This document shows positions 1 through 8,737 of a stretch of DNA of 64,000 nt, in pieces (the first letter of the stretch is position 1; each line of letters opens with the position of its first letter). The translations under genes and the position numbers were made by a program. Where the stretch lies: assembly GCF_023227765.1 (NCBI RefSeq), contig NZ_JALKBZ010000002.1, positions 62,001-126,000 of the forward strand, read 5' to 3'. The notes below the pieces were generated by a model. The model saw nothing but the letters and a program-made list of their open reading frames with translations. It was not told the origin of the DNA and did no database searches. Source of the stretch: Fuchsiella alkaliacetigena. GTDB lineage: Bacteria > Bacillota > Halanaerobiia > Halobacteroidales > Acetohalobiaceae.

Positions 1-108
1 TTATAAACATTTTTTAAACTAAGGACATGATTCTCTCTACTATCTAATCTTTTAACTTCTATAAAAAAAAGAAATTACCTCTATTTTCTGAAAAACAGCC
101 CCAAAATA

Positions 109-486
109 TTAACTTAAAACAGCATAAATACAGCCTTCAATTAAATTAATCCCCTCTTTGCTAGCTCGCTCTCTGAGTTCTTCACTTCTAGCTCCCGGTT
201 GCAACCACAGATAGTCTATTGCCAACTCTATAATCTCTTCCATTACTTTAAGGCCAATCTGAGGATTAACTACCAGATCAACTACCTCTATCTCCGCTGG
301 AATATCTGCAAGTTGGGCGTAGCATTCCAAGCCTGCTACCTCTTCTAAGTTGGGATTTACCGGAAATACAGAATAACCCTGCTGCTTGAGTCTGTTAACG
401 ATTTTATAGCCAAACTTATTCTGCTTATCGGTGGCTCCAACTACGGCCCAGTTCTGCTTAGCTAAACTCTCCTCTTTAATACTCAT
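109..486 (-). CDS. CoA-binding domain protein (YccU-like)
   Basis: A 125-residue protein made of a single Rossmann-type CoA-binding domain (CoA_binding_2 / YccU family). The glycine-containing nucleotide loop with VVGATD is at residues 15-20, followed by KFGYKI; VNPN lies at about 43-46 and the typical LQPGA segment at about 95-99. Members bind CoA or a related nucleotide, but their physiological role is mostly unknown. The ATG follows a GGAGGG ribosome site at a normal distance. It seems to be monocistronic. The family call is firm; the cellular role is not known. Confidence 0.85.
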   Translation of the reverse strand: MSIKEESLAKQNWAVVGATDKQNKFGYKIVNRLKQQGYSVFPVNPNLEEVAGLECYAQLADIPAEIEVVDLVVNPQIGLKVMEEIIELAIDYLWLQPGARSEELRERASKEGINLIEGCIYAVLS

Positions 487-617
487 TTTTTTATCCCTCC
501 ACTTTTAAATTATAATAATAGGATTTAATGCACAGCCTTGCTATATAAATCATACTATATAGTAAATAAAATATCAAAAGAGGGATTATATTGAATTGAT
601 TTTTTACTTTTAATAGA

Positions 618-693
618 TTAACCAGCACCTTTTTAAAAGCTACCCCTAGATAACCTCCGCCAAAAAAAGGATAGCTAAGCAGGTGCTGGTTAA
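618..693 (+). other. 13-bp inverted repeat with T-run ahead of the 769 gene
   Basis: A perfect 13-bp inverted repeat (ttaaccagcacct and its complement) with a loop of about 50 nt, followed by a run of seven T. No plus-strand gene lies upstream that it could terminate. A weak promoter-like pair (TTGAAT near 591, TAGATT near 615) lies just before it. It may therefore be a leader attenuator of the gene at 769. The structure is seen; the function is a guess. Confidence 0.4.
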
Positions 694-768
694 CTTTTTT
701 TGCTTTTCTATAACTCTAATAATAATATTTTGCCAAGCTCATACTACAAGCAAGGAGGAAATTAGACA

Positions 769-1233
769 GTGATTAAAATAAAAGATAAGTTTTCTTTTGG
801 AATGCTAGCTAGTGCATGTGCTAATATACCAATAAATATTTTAGACTATATATTTTACTCTCTAGATATAAATAAACATCATATGTGGCATATTGCCGCT
901 TCAGCTTATTTCAAAAAAGCAGATGTTAAAACTATTCCCGCCTTAGTTACCGGAGCAATTTCTGACTATTCTAATGCTGGTATGATGGGCAGCGTTATAT
1001 TATATTTGCTTTATTTTACCGACACAGAATACTCTGGGCTTAAAGGTTTATCTGTTGGAGCAGCATGGTGGTTGCTTAGTTTTGGAGTAATTCTTCGGTC
1101 AAAAGTTAGTAGAATTGATCCTGATGATGCGGGTACTAATTTATATCACTTAGCTGAGCATCTACTGTTAGGGTTTCTGATAGCTAAAATTATAGATAAG
1201 TATGGTCAGGAAATATTAAAAGACAACAAATAA
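769..1233 (+). CDS. Small integral membrane protein of unknown function
   Basis: A 154-residue protein with about four hydrophobic segments (roughly residues 10-32, 55-65, 70-85 and 95-110) plus a final one near 128-143. A conserved-looking histidine-rich stretch, HHMWHIA, is at residues 37-43, and HLAEHL is near 127. The start is GTG, chosen because an AAGGAGG ribosome site ends about 10 nt upstream. It stands alone between divergent and convergent neighbours and ends before a strong palindromic terminator. I do not recognise the family; the histidines could bind metal, but that is speculation. Confidence 0.7.
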   Translation: MIKIKDKFSFGMLASACANIPINILDYIFYSLDINKHHMWHIAASAYFKKADVKTIPALVTGAISDYSNAGMMGSVILYLLYFTDTEYSGLKGLSVGAAWWLLSFGVILRSKVSRIDPDDAGTNLYHLAEHLLLGFLIAKIIDKYGQEILKDNK

Positions 1234-1337
1234 CAGCGGCTGCAATTATTACTGGCTTAGGAGATTCGTCACTCTTTGGCGATAACAGTTCAATCCCTGG
1301 CCCAGAAGCACTACCTAAAACAGAATAGCACCTAATT

Positions 1338-1369
1338 AAACCTCTAGATATTTAAATATCTAGAGGTTT
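1338..1369. terminator. Bidirectional terminator
   Basis: A perfect 32-nt palindrome (AAACCTCTAGATATTT and its complement) lies between the convergent genes ending at 1233 and 1416. It is followed by a T-rich stretch on the plus strand and can serve both genes. Confidence 0.75.
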
Positions 1370-1415
1370 CTTCTTCAATCCCAATTATCTTTACGAAATA
1401 GGTAAAATTTTATCC

Positions 1416-2192
1416 TTATTTAACTTTTTCATCTACTGGATTAGTAAATGAACATGGCAAATTAACACAACATTTACCACATGCATCCGTTAACTCCAGA
1501 TCAGAATGTAATTCATCATTGTATAATAGTATCTCATAACACTTATGACTATCAAAGGAATCAACTTTTAATGCATTATTAACACACCTCTGGACACATT
1601 TTTTACAGATTTCTTTACTCTTATAAAGGCAGTATTCATTATTAACTCTTTGGGACGGCTTTATTTTTAAATTAATTACTATACTTCCGATTCTACCACA
1701 ACACCCTTTATCTGTAATTAACATATTATTCAAAGCAAACTTACCTAGACCCGCAATATAGCCTACATGTCTATGCGACCAATCACTTATTAAGCTGCCT
1801 TCATCAAAATTATGCGTTGCAGGTATAATAGTAGACCTATAATCCAGGTCACTAAGTTTCTTCTTAATATGATTGTTTAAATTAAGTATAAGCTGATTAG
1901 TTTCTATATAAGCTTTGGCCCATTCTTCCGAACTATACTTTCCTTTTAAATTTGAATTCACAACTGATTCGTCAAACGGGAGGAAATAAACAATTACTGT
2001 TTTAGCATCATCTAAAAAATCTTCAGGTAAAGCATGGGTTGGACTTACAATTTCTTTTAACTTAATAAACATTTCATCATTAGCATTGGCAAATTTTACA
2101 ATAGGTTCTCTCCACTTGCTTTCTATTTCCTTTCTCTCTGAGTACTCTTTTACGTATTGATTAATTAAGTTTTTTATTTCAACCTTTTTCAT
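1416..2192 (-). CDS. 4Fe-4S double-cluster protein related to epoxyqueuosine reductase
   Basis: A 258-residue protein. The C-terminal half has the cysteine pattern of the QueG-like ferredoxin module: GCCGRIG near residues 163-169, CKKCVQRC near 196-203, a lone Cys near 218, and ACGKCC near 237-242 followed by CSF. The N-terminal half contains VIVYFLPF, typical of this superfamily. It is shorter than true QueG (about 310-380 aa), so it is more likely one of the many uncharacterised QueG-like proteins, possibly acting on corrinoids or tRNA. An AAGGAGG-like site precedes the ATG. Family-level call only. Confidence 0.7.
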   Translation of the reverse strand: MKKVEIKNLINQYVKEYSERKEIESKWREPIVKFANANDEMFIKLKEIVSPTHALPEDFLDDAKTVIVYFLPFDESVVNSNLKGKYSSEEWAKAYIETNQLILNLNNHIKKKLSDLDYRSTIIPATHNFDEGSLISDWSHRHVGYIAGLGKFALNNMLITDKGCCGRIGSIVINLKIKPSQRVNNEYCLYKSKEICKKCVQRCVNNALKVDSFDSHKCYEILLYNDELHSDLELTDACGKCCVNLPCSFTNPVDEKVK

Positions 2193-2293
2193 TTAGTACT
2201 CCTTCCTTCTTTTATTCTGCCATTCATCTCCCCCTGTTTAAAAATCAAAATCGAGGGAGTTTTTAGGTCTAAATAACTAGTCTTCTTCCTAAT

Positions 2294-3340
2294 TTACTTT
2301 AATCTCTTCCATTTTGCATTTCTTCCTTTTCCTAATACTTCTATAATTCCTTCTTTTTTTAGCTTCCTAAACACTCTATTAATTGTTGAGTCAGAAACAT
2401 CAGGACAAGCATTTCTTATATCTTCTTTCGTAAAAGTTCCTAATACATTTTTGACAGCTTGTTCTACTCTAAAACTTTTGTTTCCTTTTTTACTCTTTAC
2501 TAACCCAACTCTATCTTCAAATTCTTTGTAAGCAGCTAATAAAGTACCCAAAAAGTAATCTAACCAAATAAATATATTATGATTACCATCATGCCAACCC
2601 GCAGAAGATTGATTTAATGTTTTATAATAACTAGATTTACTTTCTTCAATAATTTTTTCTAAACTAATATATCTTCCAACTTTATAATCATATTTATATA
2701 ATAATAGTAATGTCAATAATCTTGACATTCTTCCATTCCCGTCATTAAAAGGATGAATACATAAAAAATCTAATATAAAAGTTCCTATTAATATTAAGGG
2801 ATCAATATTTTCTTCTCTCATTTCTCTGTTTAAATAATCACATAATTCCTCCATAGCTTTTGGAGTTTCATATGCAGACAACGGCTTAAATCTTACAAGC
2901 TTTTCGCCATCTGGTAGTATTTCACCTATAATATTATCTTGACCCTTCCATTTGCCTCCCTCTGAAGGGACAAACTTATATAAATCTCTATGTAATTGCA
3001 AAATTATATTAGGATTTATAGGAATAGCATCATAAGAAGTATGTATTGTATTTAAAACATCTTTATATCCAGCAATTTCCCCTTCTGAACGGTCTTTAAG
3101 ATTTGTATCATCTTTCATTATCTCTTTTAACCTTTTATCAGTAACAACTATCCCTTCTATGCTATTAGAAGCTTTAGTACTTTGAACAACTGCCACTTCT
3201 TTTAATTTTTCTAATATCTGTGGAGATTGATCTATATACAAATCTTGTTTTCCTTTATACTCATTTATTTTTCCCACTAATTTTACTATATTCATTGATA
3301 TCTTTTCGTTCTTTAATTTCTCATTTCTAAATGACTTCAT
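2294..3340 (-). CDS. Fic family protein (putative AMP-transferase) with C-terminal winged helix
   Basis: About 348 residues from the preferred ATG at 3340, which has an AGGGAAGGTGAG ribosome site; an upstream ATG at 3373 lacks one. Near the N terminus is the auto-inhibitory helix motif SNSIEG, the class II (S/T)xxxE(G/N) signature. The Fic core motif HPFNDGNGR is complete near residue 196. The C terminus holds a winged-helix domain ending in the lysine/arginine-rich tail NAKWKRLK. Fic enzymes transfer AMP to target hydroxyl groups, and in this N-inhibited, HTH-fused class the target is generally unknown. It stands alone and is AT-rich. A decayed copy of its 3' end lies at 5249-5321. Confidence 0.9.
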   Translation of the reverse strand: MKSFRNEKLKNEKISMNIVKLVGKINEYKGKQDLYIDQSPQILEKLKEVAVVQSTKASNSIEGIVVTDKRLKEIMKDDTNLKDRSEGEIAGYKDVLNTIHTSYDAIPINPNIILQLHRDLYKFVPSEGGKWKGQDNIIGEILPDGEKLVRFKPLSAYETPKAMEELCDYLNREMREENIDPLILIGTFILDFLCIHPFNDGNGRMSRLLTLLLLYKYDYKVGRYISLEKIIEESKSSYYKTLNQSSAGWHDGNHNIFIWLDYFLGTLLAAYKEFEDRVGLVKSKKGNKSFRVEQAVKNVLGTFTKEDIRNACPDVSDSTINRVFRKLKKEGIIEVLGKGRNAKWKRLK

Positions 3341-3373
3341 AAATATACTCACCTTCCCTATCAATATGTTCAT

Positions 3374-3492
3374 TTGTTTTTTTATGACTATATTTATTAT
3401 ACCATAAACATAATCATTTTAATATAAATATATTCATTAAATTATAAATGAGCACATTAAGACTTTTGATAAGTATATTTCACATAGGCATG
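3374..3492. other. AT-rich intergenic stretch
   Basis: Very AT-rich sequence upstream of the Fic gene, presumably holding its promoter. I see no clear -35/-10 pair and no ORF. Confidence 0.4.
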
Positions 3493-3635
3493 TTGTGTAA
3501 CGTCCCTGGGCTTCGCGACGTCTGAGCTTACTTCCGATGAAACCAATCTCATTCGTTAAAACAAAACACTCTGATATAAGTCATCTCTACCTTCTTACTA
3601 AGGCTCATATGTCGCTAAGCCCATGTTATCTGACG
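3493..3635. repeat. Imperfect palindrome, attC-like in overall shape
   Basis: Two imperfect inverted arms of about 35 nt (3496-3531 and 3597-3631) share the blocks TAAC, GGGCTT, GCGAC, TGAGC and TTA, with unpaired bases between them, and enclose about 65 nt. Ends carrying TAAC/GTTA, interrupted paired boxes and extra bases on one side resemble integron attC sites. However, the outer boxes do not match RYYYAAC/GTTRRRY, and no integrase is seen. It lies between the group II intron and the Fic gene. Confidence 0.45.
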
Positions 3636-3696
3636 TACGTCGATTAATACAATAATACATGATTAAAACTTAAATTCTCTATAAACTATCCATTAA

Positions 3697-4597
3697 ATAG
3701 AATAGGACCAGCCTCACGGCTGGGACCTCTCATCAAACTGCACGTACGGTTCTCCCGTATACAGCTTTCCATTGTCGTTGCCCCTTAACAAGGAGTAAGT
3801 CATCTTCACGATTTACCAATCTTTAGCTTCATAGTCCACTAATCTGTCCCTATTTTCATGTTATTACTGACCACGTCTCTAGACTTTCGTCAATCGCACC
3901 TTCCAGTATAACACTACTCAGGTGGTAGTATTCGTTTTCAGTTATCTTTTCCTTTCTACGCCATCTATCAGACTCATTGAACTAATCAATGTCTAAACTA
4001 CTAATACAGATTAACACTCTTATTTCACTTCCAATTTCGACAATGTAGGTATCCTTCGCTCCGGTTGGTTTTACCCTCACCTAAATTACTTTAGGTTCTA
4101 CGGACCAACTATTATCACTACTATGACACCATCTGACTCCTAGCCAAGCATCATTCCGGCTTTCCCTCCTTAGGTTATACCTACATTTATCTCTACCAGT
4201 TTTGATAGAGAACACGCTAGGTTCTCTTCCGGTAATTACACCACTTTTCTGCCATTCCAACCCTAATCACATCTAACTGTCTGACATAAACTCACGGAGT
4301 TTAAGCCAGCTATAGATTTCTCCGTTTTAGTGGCGGATCATCACAATTAAATGCCACCTCTGGTTCACTTTTGTTTCGGACTGACAGCACGTCTCAGATT
4401 CTTTAGATTCTACCTCACGATAGACACCCTATCACTGTTGATTCATGTACCCTTTCCGTTTAGACTTAGGCTGATGTTTGTTTTCTCGGTTTGCTCACTC
4501 TTTCGTTTGTGAGTGCCACAATATCTCAACCTTATCTACCATGCTAGTAGTACAGATAGGACTTTCACCTATTATCAGTGTAATTTACGGAACACAC
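3697..4597 (-). mobile_element. ORF-less group II intron
   Basis: On the minus strand the element starts with GTGTG at 4597. It carries the typical domain I stretch AGGTGAAAGTCCTATC shortly after. Domain V (about 3767 to 3735) folds as a hairpin with the AGC catalytic triad and a 2-nt bulge in the 3' strand. Domain VI follows (CCAGCC-GTGA-GGCTGG), with a candidate branch-point A seven nt before the proposed end, TTCTAT at 3697. The length is about 900 nt. There is no reverse transcriptase ORF: the position where one normally starts has an RBS-like AAGGAGG but hits a stop after four codons. It is inserted immediately behind the terminator of the RDD gene. Domains II-IV were not folded by hand. 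Boundaries are good to a few nt. Confidence 0.8.
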
Positions 4598-4600
4598 AAG

Positions 4601-4639
4601 ATAAAGAGACTACCTGATTTTATCAGGTAGTCTCTTTAT
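4601..4639 (-). terminator. Terminator of the RDD gene, intron insertion site
   Basis: A perfect 17-bp stem (4601-4617 with 4623-4639) and a 5-nt loop lie 55 nt after the RDD gene stop. The group II intron begins three nt after the stem. This resembles the terminator-targeting habit of class C introns. Confidence 0.85.
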
Positions 4640-4693
4640 AAGAAATAATGGAAGGTATTAAAATTTATTCAATCATAGCTATATAACTTTTTC

Positions 4694-5167
4694 TTAATTC
4701 TTTTGCACAACTATACTGCTAATTAATTTATCGTGCCAAGCTTGATTTTCATCATCAATTAATATCCAAATATAGCCTAAACTAAAGATCATGCCGCTAA
4801 TAATTTTACCAATAGCTTCTCTAAGAAACATCCTTCCAAAGCCAACTGCTTCTCCCGTTTTTTTATAAACTTTCATGCCTAAGATCATCTTTCCGAGAGA
4901 TGTGCTTTTAGCTAACATAACTAACTGTATAATAAAAAACCCTAAAAGTAAAACTCCTATTATTGCAGCTCCTTCTTCTCCTGCTCCTGCTGCTCCAAAA
5001 GATATAAAAGCAAGAAACAGACCAAGTCCATAATCAATAAAATAAGCAATTAATCTTCTTACAGGTGAAGCTAAAGTACCTATTTCAGGAGCATTTAATA
5101 AAACTTCACACGAAGGGCAAACAGCACTACTAGCTTGAACTTCCATTTTACAGCTTTTGCATTCCAT
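4694..5167 (-). CDS. RDD family membrane protein with N-terminal zinc ribbon
   Basis: 157 residues. The N terminus has a CxxC...CxxC zinc ribbon (CKSC, CPSC). The RDD domain follows: RRLIAYFIDY, a transmembrane pair, then GKMILGMKVYK and FLREAIGK, and the closing QAWHDKL signature. The start is set at the ATG at 5167 behind GGGAGGTG rather than at the GTG 9 nt upstream, which lies inside the ribosome site. RDD proteins are small membrane proteins, some linked to ion or Na+/H+ transport; no role can be assigned here. A strong terminator follows. Confidence 0.85.
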   Translation of the reverse strand: MECKSCKMEVQASSAVCPSCEVLLNAPEIGTLASPVRRLIAYFIDYGLGLFLAFISFGAAGAGEEGAAIIGVLLLGFFIIQLVMLAKSTSLGKMILGMKVYKKTGEAVGFGRMFLREAIGKIISGMIFSLGYIWILIDDENQAWHDKLISSIVVQKN

Positions 5168-5248
5168 AATTTTCACCTCCCTTTCCTTAAAAATTGACTC
5201 ACATTTATTTATTTCTATAAAAATAAGTATTATCCTTTAATTATTTTT

Positions 5249-5321
5249 TTATTTCAATCTTTTCCATTTAGCATTTCTCTCTTTTCCTAATACTTCTATA
5301 ACTTCTTCTTTCTTTAATTTC
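5249..5321 (-). pseudogene. Remnant of a Fic gene 3' end
   Basis: Read on the minus strand, this stretch encodes KLKKEEVIEVLGKERNAKWK followed by RLK and a stop. It matches the last 24 residues of the Fic protein at 2294-3340 with about three substitutions. There is no open frame upstream, so it is an isolated fragment left by duplication or by replacement of a second Fic-type gene. Confidence 0.8.
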
Positions 5322-5505
5322 CCTTTCTATATCTAATATATTCTATTATAATTTTTCTCTATTAAAGGATTAATTTCCTGTTTTAATTTAAAAATTATAC
5401 ACTTTTTTACCAAGTTTACTGTAATTATCAAAATTAAAAAGAAGACCCCTCAGCAGGATCTCCTAATTTCTAACTTTATTAAACTTTAAATGCTTTTCCA
5501 GCTAT

Positions 5506-6576
5506 CTAATTAGCTTTAATAACACTTGCAATCTCCAAGTCCTTTCTCTTACTTAAATTTATCTCAATTAAGGCATCTATCTTTTCACCATTCTTTTCTT
5601 TAATTAATCTAACTACTGGCTCATATTTATTGTACTTATCTAATTTGATTACTATTCCGATCTGTCCGTTACTAAGCTTAACTATACTTCCTACCGGATA
5701 AGCAGGAATGTTTTTTAAAAACTGTTTAACTACCCTGGAGTTCCATTTACCTTTATCCCTTTCTTCTTTAATAATTTGAATAGCTTTATAAGGAGGTAAA
5801 GCTTCTTTATAGACTCTATCGGTAGTAATTGCATCATAAGCATCAGCCACGGCAGCTATTTGAGCAATTTCTAATATTTGCTCTTCTTTTAAACCTCTAG
5901 GATAACCACTACCATTATATCTTTCATGATGCTGATAAGCTACATGAGCACTGATAATACTTACTTCCTCATTATTTCTTAAGATATTATAGCCAATATT
6001 AGCATGTTTTTTTACTTCTGCAAACTCCTGTCCAGTTAATTGGCCTGGCTTCATTAAAATATCTTCATCAATTTTAGTCTTGCCTATATCATGAAGCAAA
6101 GTGCCTATAGCCAGTTTCTTTAGTTCTAATTGGTTATAATTTAACTTCATAGCTGTCATTAAAGATAAAATAGCTACATCAATTGAATGACCAAAAGTAT
6201 ATTCATTATAAGCTCTGATATCATTTAAATGAACTAAAGCATCCTTATTTTGTTGTAACTCATCAATTAATGAATTTGCAGCATTACTAACATCTTTAAT
6301 ATCTAACTTATTATGGTTCCTAACTGCTTGCATACAGTTCTTAACAGCTAATACAGTCTTTTTTCTAGTCTTTTGAGAAATAACTGTTGGTTCATCTACC
6401 GCAGGAATTTCTCTATCCTTAATAAAAACTGCAGGAACATTTTTTTCTTTTAATTTATTTATGTAATTCTCTTTTAAAGCTACTCCTTTATTTAAGAAGA
6501 CAACTCCTTCCGTTGAAGCAACTGGCTTGGCTAATACTTTACCTGCTTCTAAATTCTCTAATTTCTTTTTATACAT
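5506..6576 (-). CDS. HD-GYP domain protein (putative cyclic-di-GMP phosphodiesterase)
   Basis: 356 residues. The N-terminal 90 or so residues resemble the DUF3391-type domain that precedes many HD-GYP domains. The HD-GYP domain has HDIGK near residue 162, HANIGYNIL, HxxYQHHERYNGSGYP near 212-225 with the GYP signature, and DAYDAITTDR. All expected metal-ligand histidines and aspartates seem present, so an active phosphodiesterase is likely. A purine-rich GGGGGGAGAAG site precedes the ATG. Alone on the minus strand and divergent from the nitrilase gene. Confidence 0.9.
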   Translation of the reverse strand: MYKKKLENLEAGKVLAKPVASTEGVVFLNKGVALKENYINKLKEKNVPAVFIKDREIPAVDEPTVISQKTRKKTVLAVKNCMQAVRNHNKLDIKDVSNAANSLIDELQQNKDALVHLNDIRAYNEYTFGHSIDVAILSLMTAMKLNYNQLELKKLAIGTLLHDIGKTKIDEDILMKPGQLTGQEFAEVKKHANIGYNILRNNEEVSIISAHVAYQHHERYNGSGYPRGLKEEQILEIAQIAAVADAYDAITTDRVYKEALPPYKAIQIIKEERDKGKWNSRVVKQFLKNIPAYPVGSIVKLSNGQIGIVIKLDKYNKYEPVVRLIKEKNGEKIDALIEINLSKRKDLEIASVIKAN

Positions 6577-6731
6577 GCTTCTCCCCCCCGAAAATAGCTA
6601 ATTTAAATCTTAAGCTCATCTTTTTTAAATAACTAGGGCCCGATTAATCTCCTATTATTAGTATAATACTACGTAATTAAATTAATAATTATTTCTATAA
6701 AATTTAAATAATGATCATTTTAAGCAATTTT

Positions 6732-6761
6732 TTGACTTTCAAAGCAGCACTACGATATAAT
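6732..6761 (+). promoter_or_regulatory. Sigma-A promoter of the nitrilase gene
   Basis: TTGACT and TATAAT are separated by 18 nt. The -10 box ends 34 nt upstream of the start codon. Confidence 0.75.
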
Positions 6762-6795
6762 GGCTTAAAACTATCATAGGGAGTGAGTTTTAAAT

Positions 6796-7638
6796 ATGCC
6801 TACAAAGATCAAGTTAGCTATTTGTCAGTTAAAGGTAGTATCAACGAAGGATGAGAATCTAGCTAAAGCTGAAGAGATGATAACTAAAGCAGCCCAGGCC
6901 AGAGCTAAATACATAATCTTACCAGAGATGTTTAACTGTCCCTACTCTACAGACTATCTAAATAGCTATGCTGAAAATATACCAGGCGGGAAAACCTATC
7001 AATTCCTGGCTCAACAAGCTAAAGAACATAGTATTTATTTAATTGGTGGCTCTATTCCTGAAGCTGTTAGCACAGAAGTAGGGGAAAAATGTTATAATAC
7101 TAGCCTAGTTTTCGCTCCGAATGGTGAAGAGCTAGGCAGACACCGTAAAGTCCATCTCTTTGATGTAGACTTAGAGGATGGGCCCACCCATTTAGAATCA
7201 GCAAAGTTTGCTGCTGGAGATCAAGTTACGGTAGTGAAAACTGAAGATTTGCAGCTAGGTTTAGCTATCTGTTACGATATCCGTTTTCCGGAGTTTATGC
7301 GCCTAATGGTAGATCAGGGAGCAGAAGTAATTATTCTTCCGGCAGCCTTTAATACCACCACCGGGCCCGCCCACTGGCAACTACTACTGCAAAGTAGAGC
7401 CGTAGATAATCAGGTCTTTACTGTCGGCGCCTCCCCAGCTAGAAATGAAGGTGCAGACTACGAAGTCTATGGACACTCTATGGTAGTAGATCCCTGGGCC
7501 CGTATCCTAGCCGAAGCAGGTAGTGAAGAAGAGCTACTAATCTGTGAAATAGACCTAACAAAAGTAAAAGATATTCGTCGCCAGCTCCCCTTACTAAAGC
7601 ATCGTCGCAGTGATCTTTATCAAATAAATACCCCTTAA
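6796..7638 (+). CDS. Carbon-nitrogen hydrolase (omega-amidase / NIT2-like)
   Basis: 280 residues covering a complete nitrilase fold. The catalytic triad is visible: Glu in LPEMFNC near residue 45, Lys in GRHRKVHLFDVD near 117, and Cys in AICYDIRFPE near 154. The CYDIRFPE and NTTTGPAHW segments are those of omega-amidases (NIT2/YafV group), which hydrolyse alpha-ketoglutaramate or related amides to clear by-products of glutamine transamination. It has its own sigma-A promoter and ends in a bidirectional terminator, so it is monocistronic. Confidence 0.88.
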   Translation: MPTKIKLAICQLKVVSTKDENLAKAEEMITKAAQARAKYIILPEMFNCPYSTDYLNSYAENIPGGKTYQFLAQQAKEHSIYLIGGSIPEAVSTEVGEKCYNTSLVFAPNGEELGRHRKVHLFDVDLEDGPTHLESAKFAAGDQVTVVKTEDLQLGLAICYDIRFPEFMRLMVDQGAEVIILPAAFNTTTGPAHWQLLLQSRAVDNQVFTVGASPARNEGADYEVYGHSMVVDPWARILAEAGSEEELLICEIDLTKVKDIRRQLPLLKHRRSDLYQINTP

Positions 7639-7644
7639 ACACTT

Positions 7645-7676
7645 AAAAGGAGTTCCAGCAATCTGGAACTCCTTTT
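7645..7676. terminator. Bidirectional terminator
   Basis: A 14-bp perfect stem (AAAAGGAGTTCCAG and complement) with a 4-nt loop lies between convergent genes. The flanking A and T runs allow use from both sides. Confidence 0.85.
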
Positions 7677-7689
7677 AATAAGCTACTAT

Positions 7690-8493
7690 TTAATTAAATA
7701 ATCTCTGAAAGAAACCCGGTTCTTCTTCTACATCTAAATATAGAGCAAAGTTATACCTAACTCTATCATACTCAATTATTTCCTCAGAGTTTTCAGCATA
7801 GTCCTCTCCGGATCTATCCTCATCAGTTAAATTACTCATATGTATAAACCATCTTCCTTCTTCATCAAAATCAACCTCTATCTTACCCTGAGCATCGGTA
7901 GTCAACTCTCTTACCTGCTCACTAGGAGTAACTACAGTCACATCCTGCTCACTAACCTTTTCACCTAAGTAACTTAGCTGCAAAGCAATCTGATCACCTT
8001 CATAAAGAGTAGTACTATCCTCTTTAACTAATTCTACCTCCAAAGGAGTCTCCGCAATAGTAACTTCACTAGCATCACCTACAATTAAAGGAGCCTTAGC
8101 ATCATAGTAGCGCAACTGCATTCCACCCCCGCCATCAGTTCGATCAAGTACTCCTCTAGAACCATTAAAGGCTATCCAGTATACCCCTTCTTCAGCCGGA
8201 GTAAAGGTAGCTGTATATGTATCAGTCCCTTTAGTAAAATCAAGCTCAGTTACCTCACCATCTTCACTGACTACCATTAGCTCACCATCTTCCATAGTAT
8301 CAAAAAAGCCATGCTCATAATCAAAGTAATCCGGGAAATGACCAAAGGTAAACTCAATCTCTACCTCTTCTCCACTCTCTACCTGCTGGGGAAAGTCCAA
8401 AATAATTTCATGCGCTAATAACTGACTACTAAAAGCTACTACCAACATTGCCACTAAAGCTATGATTAACAACTTCTTAGACTTGCTATTCAT
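7690..8493 (-). CDS. NikK-like exported DUF4198 protein, cobalt uptake accessory (copy 2)
   Basis: 267 residues from the ATG at 8493, which follows GGAGGAATT; a longer frame to 8553 has no ribosome site. A signal peptide ends at LLAHE, leaving a histidine at the mature N terminus, as expected for a periplasm-side metal-binding protein. DUF4198 features follow (LDFPQQVESGEEV, GVYWIAF, MQLRYYDAKAPL). The protein is very acidic. It is about 60% identical by eye to the product of 9602-10423. In ECF Ni/Co systems of the NikKMLQO type such proteins are extra components. It has its own long leader with a cobalamin riboswitch, so cobalt is the likely metal. Confidence 0.8.
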   Translation of the reverse strand: MNSKSKKLLIIALVAMLVVAFSSQLLAHEIILDFPQQVESGEEVEIEFTFGHFPDYFDYEHGFFDTMEDGELMVVSEDGEVTELDFTKGTDTYTATFTPAEEGVYWIAFNGSRGVLDRTDGGGGMQLRYYDAKAPLIVGDASEVTIAETPLEVELVKEDSTTLYEGDQIALQLSYLGEKVSEQDVTVVTPSEQVRELTTDAQGKIEVDFDEEGRWFIHMSNLTDEDRSGEDYAENSEEIIEYDRVRYNFALYLDVEEEPGFFQRLFN

Positions 8494-8645
8494 AATTTTA
8501 ATTCCTCCTGTTCTATTATTTATTTTATCTAAAACTTGCCTAAAGATTAGCAAGTTTTAAAGCTTATATTATCAAACTCTAAAAAATAACACATAGTAAA
8601 CAAAAAAATAATATTAATGTTACATTTAAAAATTAATTCAAAGTA

Positions 8646-8690
8646 AAAAAAGGGTTCCCCAATTCTTAATTTTAAAATTAAGAATTGGGA
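8646..8690 (-). terminator. Third terminator hairpin in the NikK copy 2 leader
   Basis: A stem of about 15 bp (CCCAATTCTTAATTTT-type arms at 8657-8688) is followed on the minus strand by a run of seven T. It lies between the riboswitch and the gene at 8493, downstream of two other terminators. Confidence 0.7.
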
Positions 8691-8737
8691 ATTAGAATCC
8701 TGGGACTAACAGGATTATAAATTTTATTTAAAGCTAA

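Noticed and set aside
1234-1330. Short open stretch (ITGLGDSSLFGDNSS...) after the gene at 769
   Set aside because: It has no start or ribosome site, and I could not tie it to any known family; probably chance or an unrecognisable remnant.
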